Shown: positions 9,528 through 17,751 of the stretch, piece after piece
Layout of the letters: every line of letters starts with the position of its first letter
How positions within the stretch are numbered: position 1 is the first letter of the stretch
Source: Variovorax sp. HW608
Lineage (GTDB): Bacteria > Pseudomonadota > Gammaproteobacteria > Burkholderiales > Burkholderiaceae_C
Reading direction: 5' to 3'
DNA: 64,000 nt
Assembly (NCBI RefSeq): GCF_900090195.1
Contig: NZ_LT607803.1
Span: 1,426,001 to 1,490,000 of the forward strand
Notes under the pieces: generated by a model
What the model saw: only the letters and a program-made list of their open reading frames with translations
What the model was told of the DNA's origin: nothing
Database searches by the model: none
Translations under genes and position numbers: made by a program

Positions 9528-10394
9528 ATGTCCATGTCTACCCGCAAGCAACTCAAATCCCTCGCCGAAGCGCGCCGTGGCGCGCTGGTGCCGGGTGCCT
9601 TCAACGCGCTCTCGGCCAAGGTGATCGAGGACCTCGGCTTCGAGGCAATCTACGTCACCGGCGCCGGCGTCACCAACATGTGGTTCGGCATGCCCGACCA
9701 AGGCTTCATGGGGCTGGCGGAAATCGCCGATCACGCCGCGCGCATCCGTGATGCGGTCGCGTTGCCACTGATCGTCGACGCCGATACCGGCTTTGGCAAT
9801 GCATTGAACGTGCGCCACACCGTGCGCGTGCTGGAGCGCGCCGGCGCCGACTGTATTCAACTCGAGGATCAGGTTGCGCCCAAGCGTTGCGGTCATTTCT
9901 CGGGCAAGGAGGTGATCTCGACAGAGGAAGCCGTAAGCAAGATCAAGGCGGCCGTCGATGCGCGCCAGGACTCAGATCTCATGATCATGGCCCGCACCGA
10001 TGCGGCAGCCGTTCACGGCTTCGAAGCGGCCGTCGAACGCGCTCAGAAGTTCGCCGAGGCCGGCGCCGACATCCTGTTCGTGGAGGCCGTGACCACGGCT
10101 GAGGAAGTTCGCGCATTGCCCCGGCGTCTGGGCAAGCCTCAGTTGATGAACATGGTCATCGGTGGTCGCACGCCGATCTTCAATGCCGAGCAGCTCGGCG
10201 AGCTCGGCTACGGCATCGTTCTCTATGCCAACGCCGCCTTGCAAGGTGCGGTGGCCGGCATGCAGAAGGCACTGACCGTGCTACGCGACGAGAAGGAAGT
10301 GCAGGAATCGAGCGGGCTCGTCGCACCCTTTGCCGAACGGCAGCGGCTGGTCGGCAAGCCGGAATGGGACGCGCTCGAAAAGCGCTACGCGTGA
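9528..10394 (+). CDS. Isocitrate lyase/PEP mutase superfamily protein, probable 2-methylisocitrate lyase role
   Basis: 288-residue TIM-barrel lyase with the superfamily catalytic loop KRCGH (in QLEDQVAPKRCGHFSGKE), the metal-binding DADTGFGN block and MIMARTDA. In context it would cleave 2-methylisocitrate to pyruvate and succinate and close the methylcitrate cycle. However, the sequence outside these motifs (VPGAFNALSAKVIEDLGFEA, GAGVTNMWFGMPDQG) is closer to the dimethylmalate-lyase/oxaloacetate-decarboxylase branch than to canonical PrpB, and the gene is last in the operon rather than first. I therefore withhold the symbol prpB. It follows prpF by 14 bases and is followed by a GC-rich hairpin. 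Confidence 0.82.
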   Translation: MSMSTRKQLKSLAEARRGALVPGAFNALSAKVIEDLGFEAIYVTGAGVTNMWFGMPDQGFMGLAEIADHAARIRDAVALPLIVDADTGFGNALNVRHTVRVLERAGADCIQLEDQVAPKRCGHFSGKEVISTEEAVSKIKAAVDARQDSDLMIMARTDAAAVHGFEAAVERAQKFAEAGADILFVEAVTTAEEVRALPRRLGKPQLMNMVIGGRTPIFNAEQLGELGYGIVLYANAALQGAVAGMQKALTVLRDEKEVQESSGLVAPFAERQRLVGKPEWDALEKRYA

Positions 10395-10414
10395 CGGCGG
10401 CGGGCGCGCCGCCG
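10395..10414. terminator. Perfect GC hairpin directly after the prp operon
   Basis: CGGCGGCG at 10395-10402 pairs with CGCCGCCG at 10407-10414 around a 4-base loop, starting right after the stop codon of the last prp gene. There is no run of T after it, so it may be a rho-dependent or processing hairpin rather than a classical terminator. Confidence 0.5.
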
Positions 10415-10659
10415 AGATAGATGTGCTTGGAAATGCCGCGCGGTCCGAGGCGGACCGGGACGACGTCCATCGTACGCCGATACTCCTCCGCCAGGTATCG
10501 AAGCAGCACGGCGACGGCCCTTTTGCGCGCGAGCATCTGACATGATGTCCGTGGTTCGATGGTCTCGTGCCGCTTCTACTTCATCGGCCACGCGCCCAAA
10601 GGAGCTGGAGATCGTCGAAGCAGGCAACGCCACGCGGTTTTTGGATACCATCCAAAAAC

Positions 10660-11517
10660 ATGCTCAAGCAAAGGCTTCCTGTTGCCGTCGGGCACTTCGC
10701 CAGTGTGCCCTGGATTCCCAACTACACCGGAGCCGATGCCTGGCCGGTCTCGCTGCTACGCTGCGAATCGAGCGGCGTGCGCGAGCTTGCCCTTCAGGGA
10801 CGCGTCGACATCACGCCCATGGCTGTGGCCGATTGGTTCGATATGGGTGATTCGTGGCGCCGCTTAGACAATTGGGGCATCTCCTTTCGCGAGAAGGCTG
10901 AGAGCGTGTGTCTGTTCTCTCCGCGGCCGATCGAGGATCTCCACCTGGCCGAGATCGCCATTTGTGACCAAACGACATCCTCGGTTCGAATCCTTCAGGC
11001 ACTTCTAAAGGGGAAGTACGGCCTCGGAATCGGTCCCTGGCGACGCAACGTCAACGTCCACGAAGCGACAACACCTCGCCTCCTCATCCAAAACGAAGCT
11101 GTCGAGGAGCGCGCTCGGAAGCGGTTCCCTTACGTATACGACCTTGGTCGGGAATGGCACGAATGGCAGGGCACCCCGGTGGTGACGGCGGTGTGGGTCT
11201 ATCACGCCTCAGTGGATCCGAGCGACGTGGAGGCGATGCGCCAATTGCTCGCAGACTCGATGGCTCGCTACCGAGCCGACCCTTTGGCAGCAGTGACGTC
11301 CCATCGCACTCGCTTCAGGTGGACTTCAACGATCGAAGAAATCGTCGCCTTGCACCGCAACTTCGAGTACGAACTGCAGGAAGAGGCCTCCTACGGGCTC
11401 GATCGGATGCGCGCGATACTTCCTAGACGAGTCGAAGGCTTCGACATCGCGCATCATCAAAGCCTGGTGTTGCCTGAAGTCGAGGAAGAGCAAGTGGGCC
11501 TGGGAACGCGAAAGTGA
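10660..11517 (+). CDS. MqnA/MqnD-like (futalosine-pathway fold) substrate-binding-type protein
   Basis: About 285 residues in the periplasmic-binding-protein fold of the menaquinone-biosynthesis MqnA family: the opening VAVGHFASVPWIPNYTGAD, a mid-domain GRVDITPMAVADWF, and LFSPRPIEDL...SVRILQALLKGKYGL match the pattern of that family (signal to substrate loops between two lobes). No signal peptide is seen. The ATG at 10660 is preferred over an upstream in-frame ATG at 10567, whose extra 31 residues look non-coding. None of the other futalosine genes is nearby and Burkholderiales use ubiquinone, so a role in menaquinone synthesis is doubtful; it may bind another aromatic or dicarboxylic ligand. 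Function unknown. Confidence 0.62.
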   Translation: MLKQRLPVAVGHFASVPWIPNYTGADAWPVSLLRCESSGVRELALQGRVDITPMAVADWFDMGDSWRRLDNWGISFREKAESVCLFSPRPIEDLHLAEIAICDQTTSSVRILQALLKGKYGLGIGPWRRNVNVHEATTPRLLIQNEAVEERARKRFPYVYDLGREWHEWQGTPVVTAVWVYHASVDPSDVEAMRQLLADSMARYRADPLAAVTSHRTRFRWTSTIEEIVALHRNFEYELQEEASYGLDRMRAILPRRVEGFDIAHHQSLVLPEVEEEQVGLGTRK

Positions 11518-11652
11518 GCCAAGCGCATGCCAGCCTCGACGGCGCAAGGACTGTTCTTGCGGCCTCGCGCGCGTGAGGCCGCGCGGGTTGTCACGCTCAC
11601 CGACGACCTTGGAATCGCCGTGGACGTACGGCAGGTCTGCCGCTCGGCTTCT

Positions 11653-12585
11653 TCAAACCGAGGGCTGATGACCCAATTTGACGACCATCTTCGGATGACG
11701 CTCACTCAAAGCCTTCAATGCGAGCAAACTCTTGCGCTCGCGTTCCCGATCGAACGTGTAACTTCCGGGTTCGACACCATGCTCCCAACCCCAGCGCGTG
11801 TGGCAAGCATCGCCGGTGAGGAGCACCGGCCCTGTCGGTGTGCGGGCGAGATAGGAGACGTGGCCCTCAGTATGTCCCGGCGTCAGGATTGCAAACAGTG
11901 AGCGGTCACCGAAGACGTCGATCACCGCTTCGAATTTCTCGTCCGGATCCTTCTTGAACTGAAGCTCCTGAATTGCGGGCCGGCCTTCAAAGAAGCGATC
12001 TTCCATCCCCTGGACGAAAAGGTTCTCGAACTTCGACTCAGCAGCCTCACCGGGACCTGTGTAAAAGGGAACGTCCTTCGGAATGTCTGGCATCCCGGAG
12101 ATGTGATCTAGATGGAGATGGGTCAGAAAGACCCCTTTGAGGGGCTCCCCTTCCGATTTCATGGCCGACGACGCATCTTCTCTGATCTGCATCCTTTCAA
12201 TCTTTCCAAACTTCCTCACCACCAGTCCGACTCCCACTCCCGCGGGATCTTCCACCAGTCGTCTTGAGACGCCTGTGTCGACCATGAAGAACCCCTGCGT
12301 AGGGTGCCGTAAGAGATGCGTATAGATCTGAATCGGCTCCTCATGATCGCTTAGCCCCGCTTCTACGGCTTTTGGATCTTTCAGATTGAGCAGTCCAGAA
12401 AGATCGGCGACATATTCTGCGCTGGCGACCGTCTTGAGATCAATCGGTCCCGGGGTATCGATCACGGCCTCCATGGCCGCCGAGCTGATCGGCTTTCCGA
12501 GGGCCGCCGGCACCGATTCATGGGTCGATTGCGCACACGCAGAAAGCGCGGCGACGATGAACAAGAGCACTGCTTTTCTGAACAT
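11653..12585 (-). CDS. Metallo-beta-lactamase-fold hydrolase, predicted lipoprotein
   Basis: 310-residue protein with a lipoprotein signal: hydrophobic stretch then L14-S-A-C17 lipobox. The metal site HLHLDH is at residues 156-161, with further ligands in TPGHTEGHVSY, LTGDACH and the final KLGHQ. This arrangement is that of the AttM/AhlD-like lactonase branch of the metallo-beta-lactamase superfamily, so a lactone or ester is a likely substrate, acting outside the inner membrane. It faces away from the SDR gene upstream on the same strand, 180 bases apart. Confidence 0.85.
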   Translation of the reverse strand: MFRKAVLLFIVAALSACAQSTHESVPAALGKPISSAAMEAVIDTPGPIDLKTVASAEYVADLSGLLNLKDPKAVEAGLSDHEEPIQIYTHLLRHPTQGFFMVDTGVSRRLVEDPAGVGVGLVVRKFGKIERMQIREDASSAMKSEGEPLKGVFLTHLHLDHISGMPDIPKDVPFYTGPGEAAESKFENLFVQGMEDRFFEGRPAIQELQFKKDPDEKFEAVIDVFGDRSLFAILTPGHTEGHVSYLARTPTGPVLLTGDACHTRWGWEHGVEPGSYTFDRERERKSLLALKALSERHPKMVVKLGHQPSV

Positions 12586-12734
12586 GAAAATTCATCAATG
12601 TAGTTGAGGGTCTTACGAAGCGAGCGAGGTCGATCAATTCAAAAATTGAGCTGATTTGCTTGGAGCCGCACCTCGTTGCAGCTCTCAGCGGATGCTGCAG
12701 GAGCTGCTCTAAGTTTGATTTTTGCGATGTGGGG

Positions 12735-12773
12735 GCCGCCTTACCAAGCCGCCTTACCAAGCCGCCTTACCAA
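12735..12773. repeat. Three tandem copies of a 13-bp unit (GCCGCCTTACCAA)
   Basis: The unit GCCGCCTTACCAA occurs three times head to tail at 12735-12747, 12748-12760 and 12761-12773. The third copy contains the stop codon (TAA on the minus strand) of the SDR gene. The unit is not a multiple of three, so copy-number change would not alter the protein, only the spacing downstream. Probably replication slippage. Confidence 0.85.
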
Positions 12774-13519
12774 GGAAGGGGACCTTGCGCATTTGAGAAG
12801 GTGCCGCTGGGCCCGTTGGCATCGAGGAGAGCCAAGCGGACCGGTTCTCGTGCAGCATCCTCGACCGATCCTGCTCCCTCTGCGAACTTAGTCTGGTCGG
12901 TCGCGGTGAATCCCGGACATGCTGCGTTGACCTTGATGTTGGTTCCTTCCAGCTCAATGGCGAATGCTTGCGTGACCGCATTGAGCGTGGCTTTCGAGGT
13001 CTGATAGACCCCGACATAGCTTCGTGAGTAACTCGACGGGTTTTCCTTTAACGTGAGGGATCCGCCCGAGCTCGAAATATTCACGATGCGTCCAGCCGGC
13101 GCCTTGCGCAGCAGCGGAAGCATCGCGTGCGTCACGGCGACAACGCCAAAAACGTTTGTCTCATACACGACCCGCATGTCGTCGATTGAGATGCGGGTCA
13201 TCTTGCCCGACTCCCTCATTTCTTCCAGAGGTGCGCCCGGTGGTACTGGATGCGAAATCCCGGCGTTGTTAATCAGGACATCGAGGCGCCCGAGCGTCAC
13301 TTCGATCTGCTTGGCTGCTGCGGCAATCGAAGCCGGATCTGTCACATCGAGTTGGATCGCCTGGGCATCTTTCCCGACGGTCCTCGCCGCGGCCACGCCC
13401 GCTTCCAGCTTGCGTGCTCCGACGAGTACCTTGAAGCCTTTCGACGCCAGATCCTTGGCAATCTGAAGACCGATGCCCTTGTTTGCGCCAGTGACCAGCG
13501 CGATGGGGGTGCTATGCAT
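12767..13519 (-). CDS. Short-chain dehydrogenase/reductase (SDR)
   Basis: 250-residue NAD(P)-dependent oxidoreductase of the classical SDR family: TGANKGIG cofactor motif at residues 10-17, LINNAG, a Ser-containing NISSSGG strand and the catalytic YQTSK. It ends in NAQGPLPW, the typical end of the carbonyl-reductase-like SDR group. A perfect CGGAAC-AAT-GTTCCG palindrome lies about 85 bases upstream, and beyond an insertion element is a TetR gene in divergent orientation that is the likely regulator. Substrate unknown. Confidence 0.9.
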   Translation of the reverse strand: MHSTPIALVTGANKGIGLQIAKDLASKGFKVLVGARKLEAGVAAARTVGKDAQAIQLDVTDPASIAAAAKQIEVTLGRLDVLINNAGISHPVPPGAPLEEMRESGKMTRISIDDMRVVYETNVFGVVAVTHAMLPLLRKAPAGRIVNISSSGGSLTLKENPSSYSRSYVGVYQTSKATLNAVTQAFAIELEGTNIKVNAACPGFTATDQTKFAEGAGSVEDAAREPVRLALLDANGPSGTFSNAQGPLPW

Positions 13520-13604
13520 ATTTGCTCCTTGAAAAGACGACGGGAAGAACCGATGCGGGGCAAGGTAGAATCAAACCGGAACATCGATCCGATTTCGCAC
13601 TATA

Positions 13605-13619
13605 CGGAACAATGTTCCG
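13605..13619. promoter_or_regulatory. Palindrome CGGAAC-AAT-GTTCCG upstream of the SDR gene
   Basis: A perfect 6+6 inverted repeat with a 3-base spacer lies 86 bases ahead of the SDR start; a related half site CCGGAACAT is at about 13576-13584. This is the size and placement of a TetR-family operator. The TetR gene that would use it is on the other side of the IS630 insertion. Confidence 0.55.
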
Positions 13620-13734
13620 CTTTGCAAGGGGTGCAGGGCTCAACGCTCACGCGGAGTTCAGAGGCTTTTGCGGGCTAGTACAACATCCTGTAAATAGCTT
13701 TCATTGATATTGGAAGTGAGGTAGTCTCGGGGGC

Positions 13735-14865
13735 ATGAGTCGAGGACGACAAGCGCAAGCGATCAAGCTGTCGCGAGAAGATCGCAAGTCCCTTGAGTTA
13801 TTGACCCGTCGAGGCACCGCCGAGCAACGCCAAGTGGTTCGAGCGCAGATCGCGTTGATGTGCCACGCAGGGGCGTCGACGACGGCGATCGCAGAGGCAG
13901 TTGGCGTTTCCGTGCAGACCGTGTCGCATTGGCGCTCGCGGCTGGCCCGCAAGGGCGTTCAAGGATTGCAGGAGGTGCCCCGTCCTGGTCGCCCCCGGCG
14001 TATCGGTGAGACGCAACGGCTGGAACTGCTGGCCCTGGCCTGCGAGCCGGCCGAACTGCAGGGACGTGCGACGCCCACGCTGGACGAGTTGGTGGATCGT
14101 GCCGTCCAGCGCGGCGTGGTCCAGCAGATCAGCCGCAGCCACCTGCAACGCATTCTGCAAGCGGGCGACCTGCGCCCGCACCGCGTGCGACAGTGGCTGC
14201 ACAGCCCCGACCCGCAATTCCGCCAGAAGGTCAATGAGATCTGCGCCTTGTACCGCCGGGCACCCAAGGGGTCGGTCGTGCTGTCCATTGACGAGAAGAC
14301 CGGAATCCAGGCCATCGAGCGCAAACACGCGGACCGCGAGCCCCAGCCCGGTCGAGCGCGTCGGCGCGAGTTCGAGTACATCCGTCATGGCACACAGGCC
14401 CTCATTGCCGCGCTGGACGTGCACACGGGGCGCGTGATCGGCAGTTGCTCGGATCGACGCACCCAGGCCGATCTCGTGGCCTTCATGGAGCAGGTCGCGC
14501 TTGCTCACCCGAAGGGGCGAGTTCATATCGTGTGGGACAACCTGAACACCCACCGCGCCCAGGCCGTGTGGGACGATTTCAACGCCCGACACGGCAACCG
14601 GTTTGTCTTTCACTTCACGCCCCTGCATGCGAGTTGGGTCAATCAGATCGAACTGCTGTTCGGCATCTACTCGCGCCGCGTCCTGCGCCACGCCAGTCAT
14701 TCGTCCATCGCGCAATTGCGCGAGCGCACCGAAGCCTTCATGGCGCAGCGCAACCAGGCGCCCCAGCCGTTCAAATGGACATTCGCCGGCTTTGAGCTAC
14801 AAACCGGCGAACCCCTGAGGTTCAAACACCATGCCAACGTTCGAAGTACAAAGAAAGGCCGCTGA
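13735..14865 (+). CDS. IS630-family transposase
   Basis: 376-residue transposase. The first 70 residues form a helix-turn-helix (AIAEAVGVSVQTVSHWRSRL), followed by an Arg/Pro linker and the DDE catalytic core: D186 in LSIDEKTG, D268 in IVWDNLNTHRA and E306 in SWVNQIELLFG. These are the IS630 signatures. The gene begins 56 bases inside the left inverted repeat and is uninterrupted. Confidence 0.95.
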   Translation: MSRGRQAQAIKLSREDRKSLELLTRRGTAEQRQVVRAQIALMCHAGASTTAIAEAVGVSVQTVSHWRSRLARKGVQGLQEVPRPGRPRRIGETQRLELLALACEPAELQGRATPTLDELVDRAVQRGVVQQISRSHLQRILQAGDLRPHRVRQWLHSPDPQFRQKVNEICALYRRAPKGSVVLSIDEKTGIQAIERKHADREPQPGRARRREFEYIRHGTQALIAALDVHTGRVIGSCSDRRTQADLVAFMEQVALAHPKGRVHIVWDNLNTHRAQAVWDDFNARHGNRFVFHFTPLHASWVNQIELLFGIYSRRVLRHASHSSIAQLRERTEAFMAQRNQAPQPFKWTFAGFELQTGEPLRFKHHANVRSTKKGR

Positions 14866-15145
14866 GCTCGAGGGCCAACTCGCCAAGCTCACCGGTCATC
14901 AGCGCGCCCGCGTCAAGCCCTACGGCAAGCATCTGCTGATCCAGATGCACAGAGAGGGCGGTGACGACGCTGACGACAGCGCTGACACCATCGCGCGCCT
15001 CACCGAGCTCGCGCGCAACTCCTACTCCGCCGCATTCCGCAGCCACACTGGCCGCTGGGAGCCCTTGCCCGCCATGGGGGACCTCGCCACGGTTGCCGAC
15101 TTGGTCGTCTCTCTGCTCGGTCCCTACTTCGAGCCTATTACATAA
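14831..15145 (+). CDS. Small accessory frame of the IS630 element
   Basis: 104-residue frame overlapping the end of the transposase gene by 35 bases and ending at the right inverted repeat. It begins MPTFEVQRKAAELEGQL and is acidic in the middle (GGDDADDSADT). I recognise no catalytic motif. Its codon pattern and fit between transposase and repeat suggest a real passenger frame of this IS rather than noise, but its function is unknown. Confidence 0.6.
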   Translation: MPTFEVQRKAAELEGQLAKLTGHQRARVKPYGKHLLIQMHREGGDDADDSADTIARLTELARNSYSAAFRSHTGRWEPLPAMGDLATVADLVVSLLGPYFEPIT

Positions 15146-15175
15146 AGCTATTTACGGGATGTTGTACTAGGTGTC

Positions 15176-15790
15176 ATGGAAGGAGATCAATTGACAGTCA
15201 GAATGAGCAAGTCCACGAGCGCGGCTGCGCAGCGCCCGGTACGCTCCGACGCGCAACGCAACATAGAGACGCTTCTGCGGACGGCGCTGGCAGTTTTCGA
15301 CTCATCGGGAGTCGATGCTCCCGTCCGCGAGATCGCCGAGAAGGCCGGCGTAGGGATCGGCACGATCTATCGTCACTTTCCTCGGCGCGCCGACCTCATC
15401 GTGGCCGCACTGCGCAGCGAAGTGGATGCTTGCGCGGACGCAGGGGCCGAACTGGCCGCCCAACATGGTGCTGGCGAGGCGCTGGTGGAATGGGTCGAAC
15501 GCTATGTCGAGTTCGTGACAACGCGGCGAGGACTTGCCGGCGCCCTGACATCAGGCGATCCAGCTTTCGAGGGCCTGCCCCCGTATTTTCTCCAGCGACT
15601 CCGACCTGTAGTCCAGAGTCTCCTGGACGCAGCGACCGCTGCAGGCGAAATCCGCGGCGGGGTCAAGCCCGACGAGCTCTTGTGCGCCGTGGGTGCACTT
15701 TGCTCACCACTCGATTGCCCCGATCCACCCGAGGCCCGAAGGCTAGTGGGTCTGTTTCTCGACGGGCTGCGTTTTGGCGCGAAGCGGTGA
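15176..15790 (+). CDS. TetR/AcrR-family regulator
   Basis: About 200 residues with an N-terminal TetR helix-turn-helix (VREIAEKAGVGIGTIYRHFPRRADLI) and a ligand-binding C-terminal domain of the SBP/LmrA-like size. The start is uncertain: ATG at 15176, a TTG at 15191 behind a good AGGAG at 15181-15185, or ATG at 15203. The gene starts six bases after the insertion-element flank, so its original promoter region has been cut away; it was probably divergent from the SDR gene before the insertion. Whether it is still expressed, perhaps from an IS-borne promoter, cannot be told. Confidence 0.85.
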   Translation: MEGDQLTVRMSKSTSAAAQRPVRSDAQRNIETLLRTALAVFDSSGVDAPVREIAEKAGVGIGTIYRHFPRRADLIVAALRSEVDACADAGAELAAQHGAGEALVEWVERYVEFVTTRRGLAGALTSGDPAFEGLPPYFLQRLRPVVQSLLDAATAAGEIRGGVKPDELLCAVGALCSPLDCPDPPEARRLVGLFLDGLRFGAKR

Positions 15791-15852
15791 ATCGGGCATG
15801 GGAGGGCTCCCGACTGGCGGCATCGCGCTACGGGACTGCGCTCTTGCTTGTG

Positions 15853-17751
15853 TCAGTTCCATTCGGCACCCGCCTCCATGTAGAGGTGATCCTCCGTTGC
15901 CCGGTGATAGGTCCGCGCTGGAGGTGTGTAGTCGCGGGGCTTGAACGGGGTCTGCAGCTCCCTGACCGAAAGCCGTCGAACCTTGCGGCGAGCCGGATCA
16001 GGCATAGGCACTGCGTCGAGCAGTCGACGCGTGTAGGGATGCCGAGGGTTACTGAAAACTTCCGCCCGGGGTCCAATCTCGACGATCTCTCCCATGTACA
16101 TGACCGCCACGCGATGGCTCACCCTCTCGACCACAGCCATGTCGTGGCTGATGAAAATGAAGCCCAGACCCAGCTGCTCTTGCAGTTCGAGCAGCAGATT
16201 GACGATCTGGACTTTGACCAACACGTCGAGTGCCGAGACCGCCTCGTCGGCGACGATGGTTCCGGGCTGAAGCGCCAACGCGCGGGCGATGCAGATGCGC
16301 TGACGTTGTCCACCCGAGAACTCGTGCGGGTACCGGGACGCGGCATCGCCGGGCAGGCCGACCTGTCGCAGCAGCTTCGCCACCACATCATTGCAGTCGC
16401 GGTTGTTGGCCAACCCATGTACACGCAACGGCTCGCTCAATGCCTCGCCCACGGTCTGGCGCGGATTCAGGCTCGAGTACGGATCTTGGAAGACCGTCTG
16501 GATCTTGCGCGCCCGCTTCAGCGGGGCGATCGCTCGCACCTCCTCACCCTCAAGCAGGATCCGACCATCCGATGCCGGCAAGAGACCGGTGATCATGCGA
16601 CCGGTGGTCGACTTCCCGCACCCGGACTCGCCGACGATGGCCAGCGTCTCACCTCGCCGGAGGCTGAAGCTGACGTTCTCGACGGCGTGAACCCGGCCGG
16701 TCACGCGCCGCAGCACGGTCGAACGAACATCGAAGCGCACGCTCAAGCCCGAAACGTCCAGCAGTGGCGGCGTGGTGCGCTGAACGCTATCGCGCACCTC
16801 GGTTGGCTGCAAGGCGGTTCCGGTATCGATGTTGTAGATGGGAAAGCGCAGCGGCAGCGGATGCTCATTCATTGACCCGAGCTCCGGTACTGCCGACAGC
16901 AACGCTTTCGTATACGGCTGACAGGGCCGCGCGAAAACTTCAGTCGTAGCGCCTTCCTCGACCAGATCGCCCCGATACATGACAAGCGTGCGATCAGCGA
17001 CTTCTGCAACCACGCCCATATCGTGCGTGATGAAAACGACGGCCATGCGTTCCTGCGTTTGCAGCTCCCGGATCAGTGCAAGAATCTGCGCCTGGATGGT
17101 GACGTCCAGCGCGGTCGTCGGCTCGTCAGCGATCAGCACGGCCGGGTTGCAGGCCAGCGCCATCGCAATCATGACGCGTTGGCGCATGCCGCCCGAGAAC
17201 TGATGCGGATAGTCGGCAAATCGCTGATGCGCAGCGGGGATGTGCACCCGGTCCATCAGTCGCAGCGCTTCGGCCCGCGCCTGAGCGCGGTCCAGGCGGC
17301 GATGCTGGCGCAGCGGTTCCGCGATCTGCTCGCCGATGCTCATCACCGGATTCAACGATGTCATCGGCTCCTGAAAGATCATGGCGATCTCGTTGCCGCG
17401 GACGGCGGACATGTCCTCTTCGGACAGCGCCAGCAGTTCGCGGCCGTGCAGCCGGATGCTGCCTTCCACGCGACTGGAGTTCGGTGGTAGCAGCCCCATG
17501 ATGGACATGGCCGATACGCTCTTACCGGACCCTGATTCACCGACGATCGCGAGGGTTTGGCCGCGGGACACCGAGAAGTCCAGACCGTTGACGACCGGGC
17601 TCCACGCCTTGCCTCGGCGGAACGATACCTTGAGCCCGGTTACGTCGAGCACTGGCTCCTGTACATCGGGTGACTGTGTGGGCGCTACGGCGGGGGTGTT
17701 CATGAAGTTTTGGCTTTCCGTGGGGTGCTGAAGCTTGGGGTCGGCACTCAT
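15853..17751 (-). CDS. Dipeptide/opine-type ABC transporter, fused double ATP-binding protein
   Basis: 632-residue protein with two ABC ATPase domains in tandem, the DppD-DppF arrangement in one chain as in GsiA. Domain 1 has Walker A GESGSGKS, signature FSGGMRQRV and Walker [10 protein letters not shown]; domain 2 has [18 protein letters not shown] and ADEAVSALD. Note ADEAV where Glu-Pro is usual. Each domain ends in the oligopeptide-transporter extension ([12 protein letters not shown]). The start at 17751 overlaps the stop of the permease by 4 bases; an alternative ATG is at 17706. Last gene of the uptake/oxidase operon. Confidence 0.92.
   Translation of the reverse strand: MSADPKLQHPTESQNFMNTPAVAPTQSPDVQEPVLDVTGLKVSFRRGKAWSPVVNGLDFSVSRGQTLAIVGESGSGKSVSAMSIMGLLPPNSSRVEGSIRLHGRELLALSEEDMSAVRGNEIAMIFQEPMTSLNPVMSIGEQIAEPLRQHRRLDRAQARAEALRLMDRVHIPAAHQRFADYPHQFSGGMRQRVMIAMALACNPAVLIADEPTTALDVTIQAQILALIRELQTQERMAVVFITHDMGVVAEVADRTLVMYRGDLVEEGATTEVFARPCQPYTKALLSAVPELGSMNEHPLPLRFPIYNIDTGTALQPTEVRDSVQRTTPPLLDVSGLSVRFDVRSTVLRRVTGRVHAVENVSFSLRRGETLAIVGESGCGKSTTGRMITGLLPASDGRILLEGEEVRAIAPLKRARKIQTVFQDPYSSLNPRQTVGEALSEPLRVHGLANNRDCNDVVAKLLRQVGLPGDAASRYPHEFSGGQRQRICIARALALQPGTIVADEAVSALDVLVKVQIVNLLLELQEQLGLGFIFISHDMAVVERVSHRVAVMYMGEIVEIGPRAEVFSNPRHPYTRRLLDAVPMPDPARRKVRRLSVRELQTPFKPRDYTPPARTYHRATEDHLYMEAGAEWN

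Larger units (their letters stand above)
13679..15166 (+). mobile_element. IS630-family insertion sequence (about 1.49 kb)
   Basis: Terminal inverted repeats of 23 bp with one mismatch lie at 13679-13701 and 15144-15166 (outer end TACAACATCC). Both ends are flanked by CTAG (13675-13678 and 15167-15170), the target pattern expected of IS630/Tc1-like elements, which insert at TA. Inside are a DDE transposase gene and a small second frame. Both ends look intact, so the element may still be mobile. It separates the TetR gene from the SDR gene. Confidence 0.9.

Noticed and set aside
12735..12773. CRISPR-like repeat
   Set aside because: The copies are directly adjacent without spacers and only 13 bp long; simple tandem repeat.
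15800..15811. GGGAG-GG-CTCCC hairpin between TetR and ATPase genes
   Set aside because: Stem of five pairs with a 2-base loop is sterically poor and has no T-tract; not reported as a terminator.
15430..16875. 481-codon plus-strand frame
   Set aside because: Starts inside the TetR gene in another frame and runs antisense through the double ATPase; not a plausible protein.
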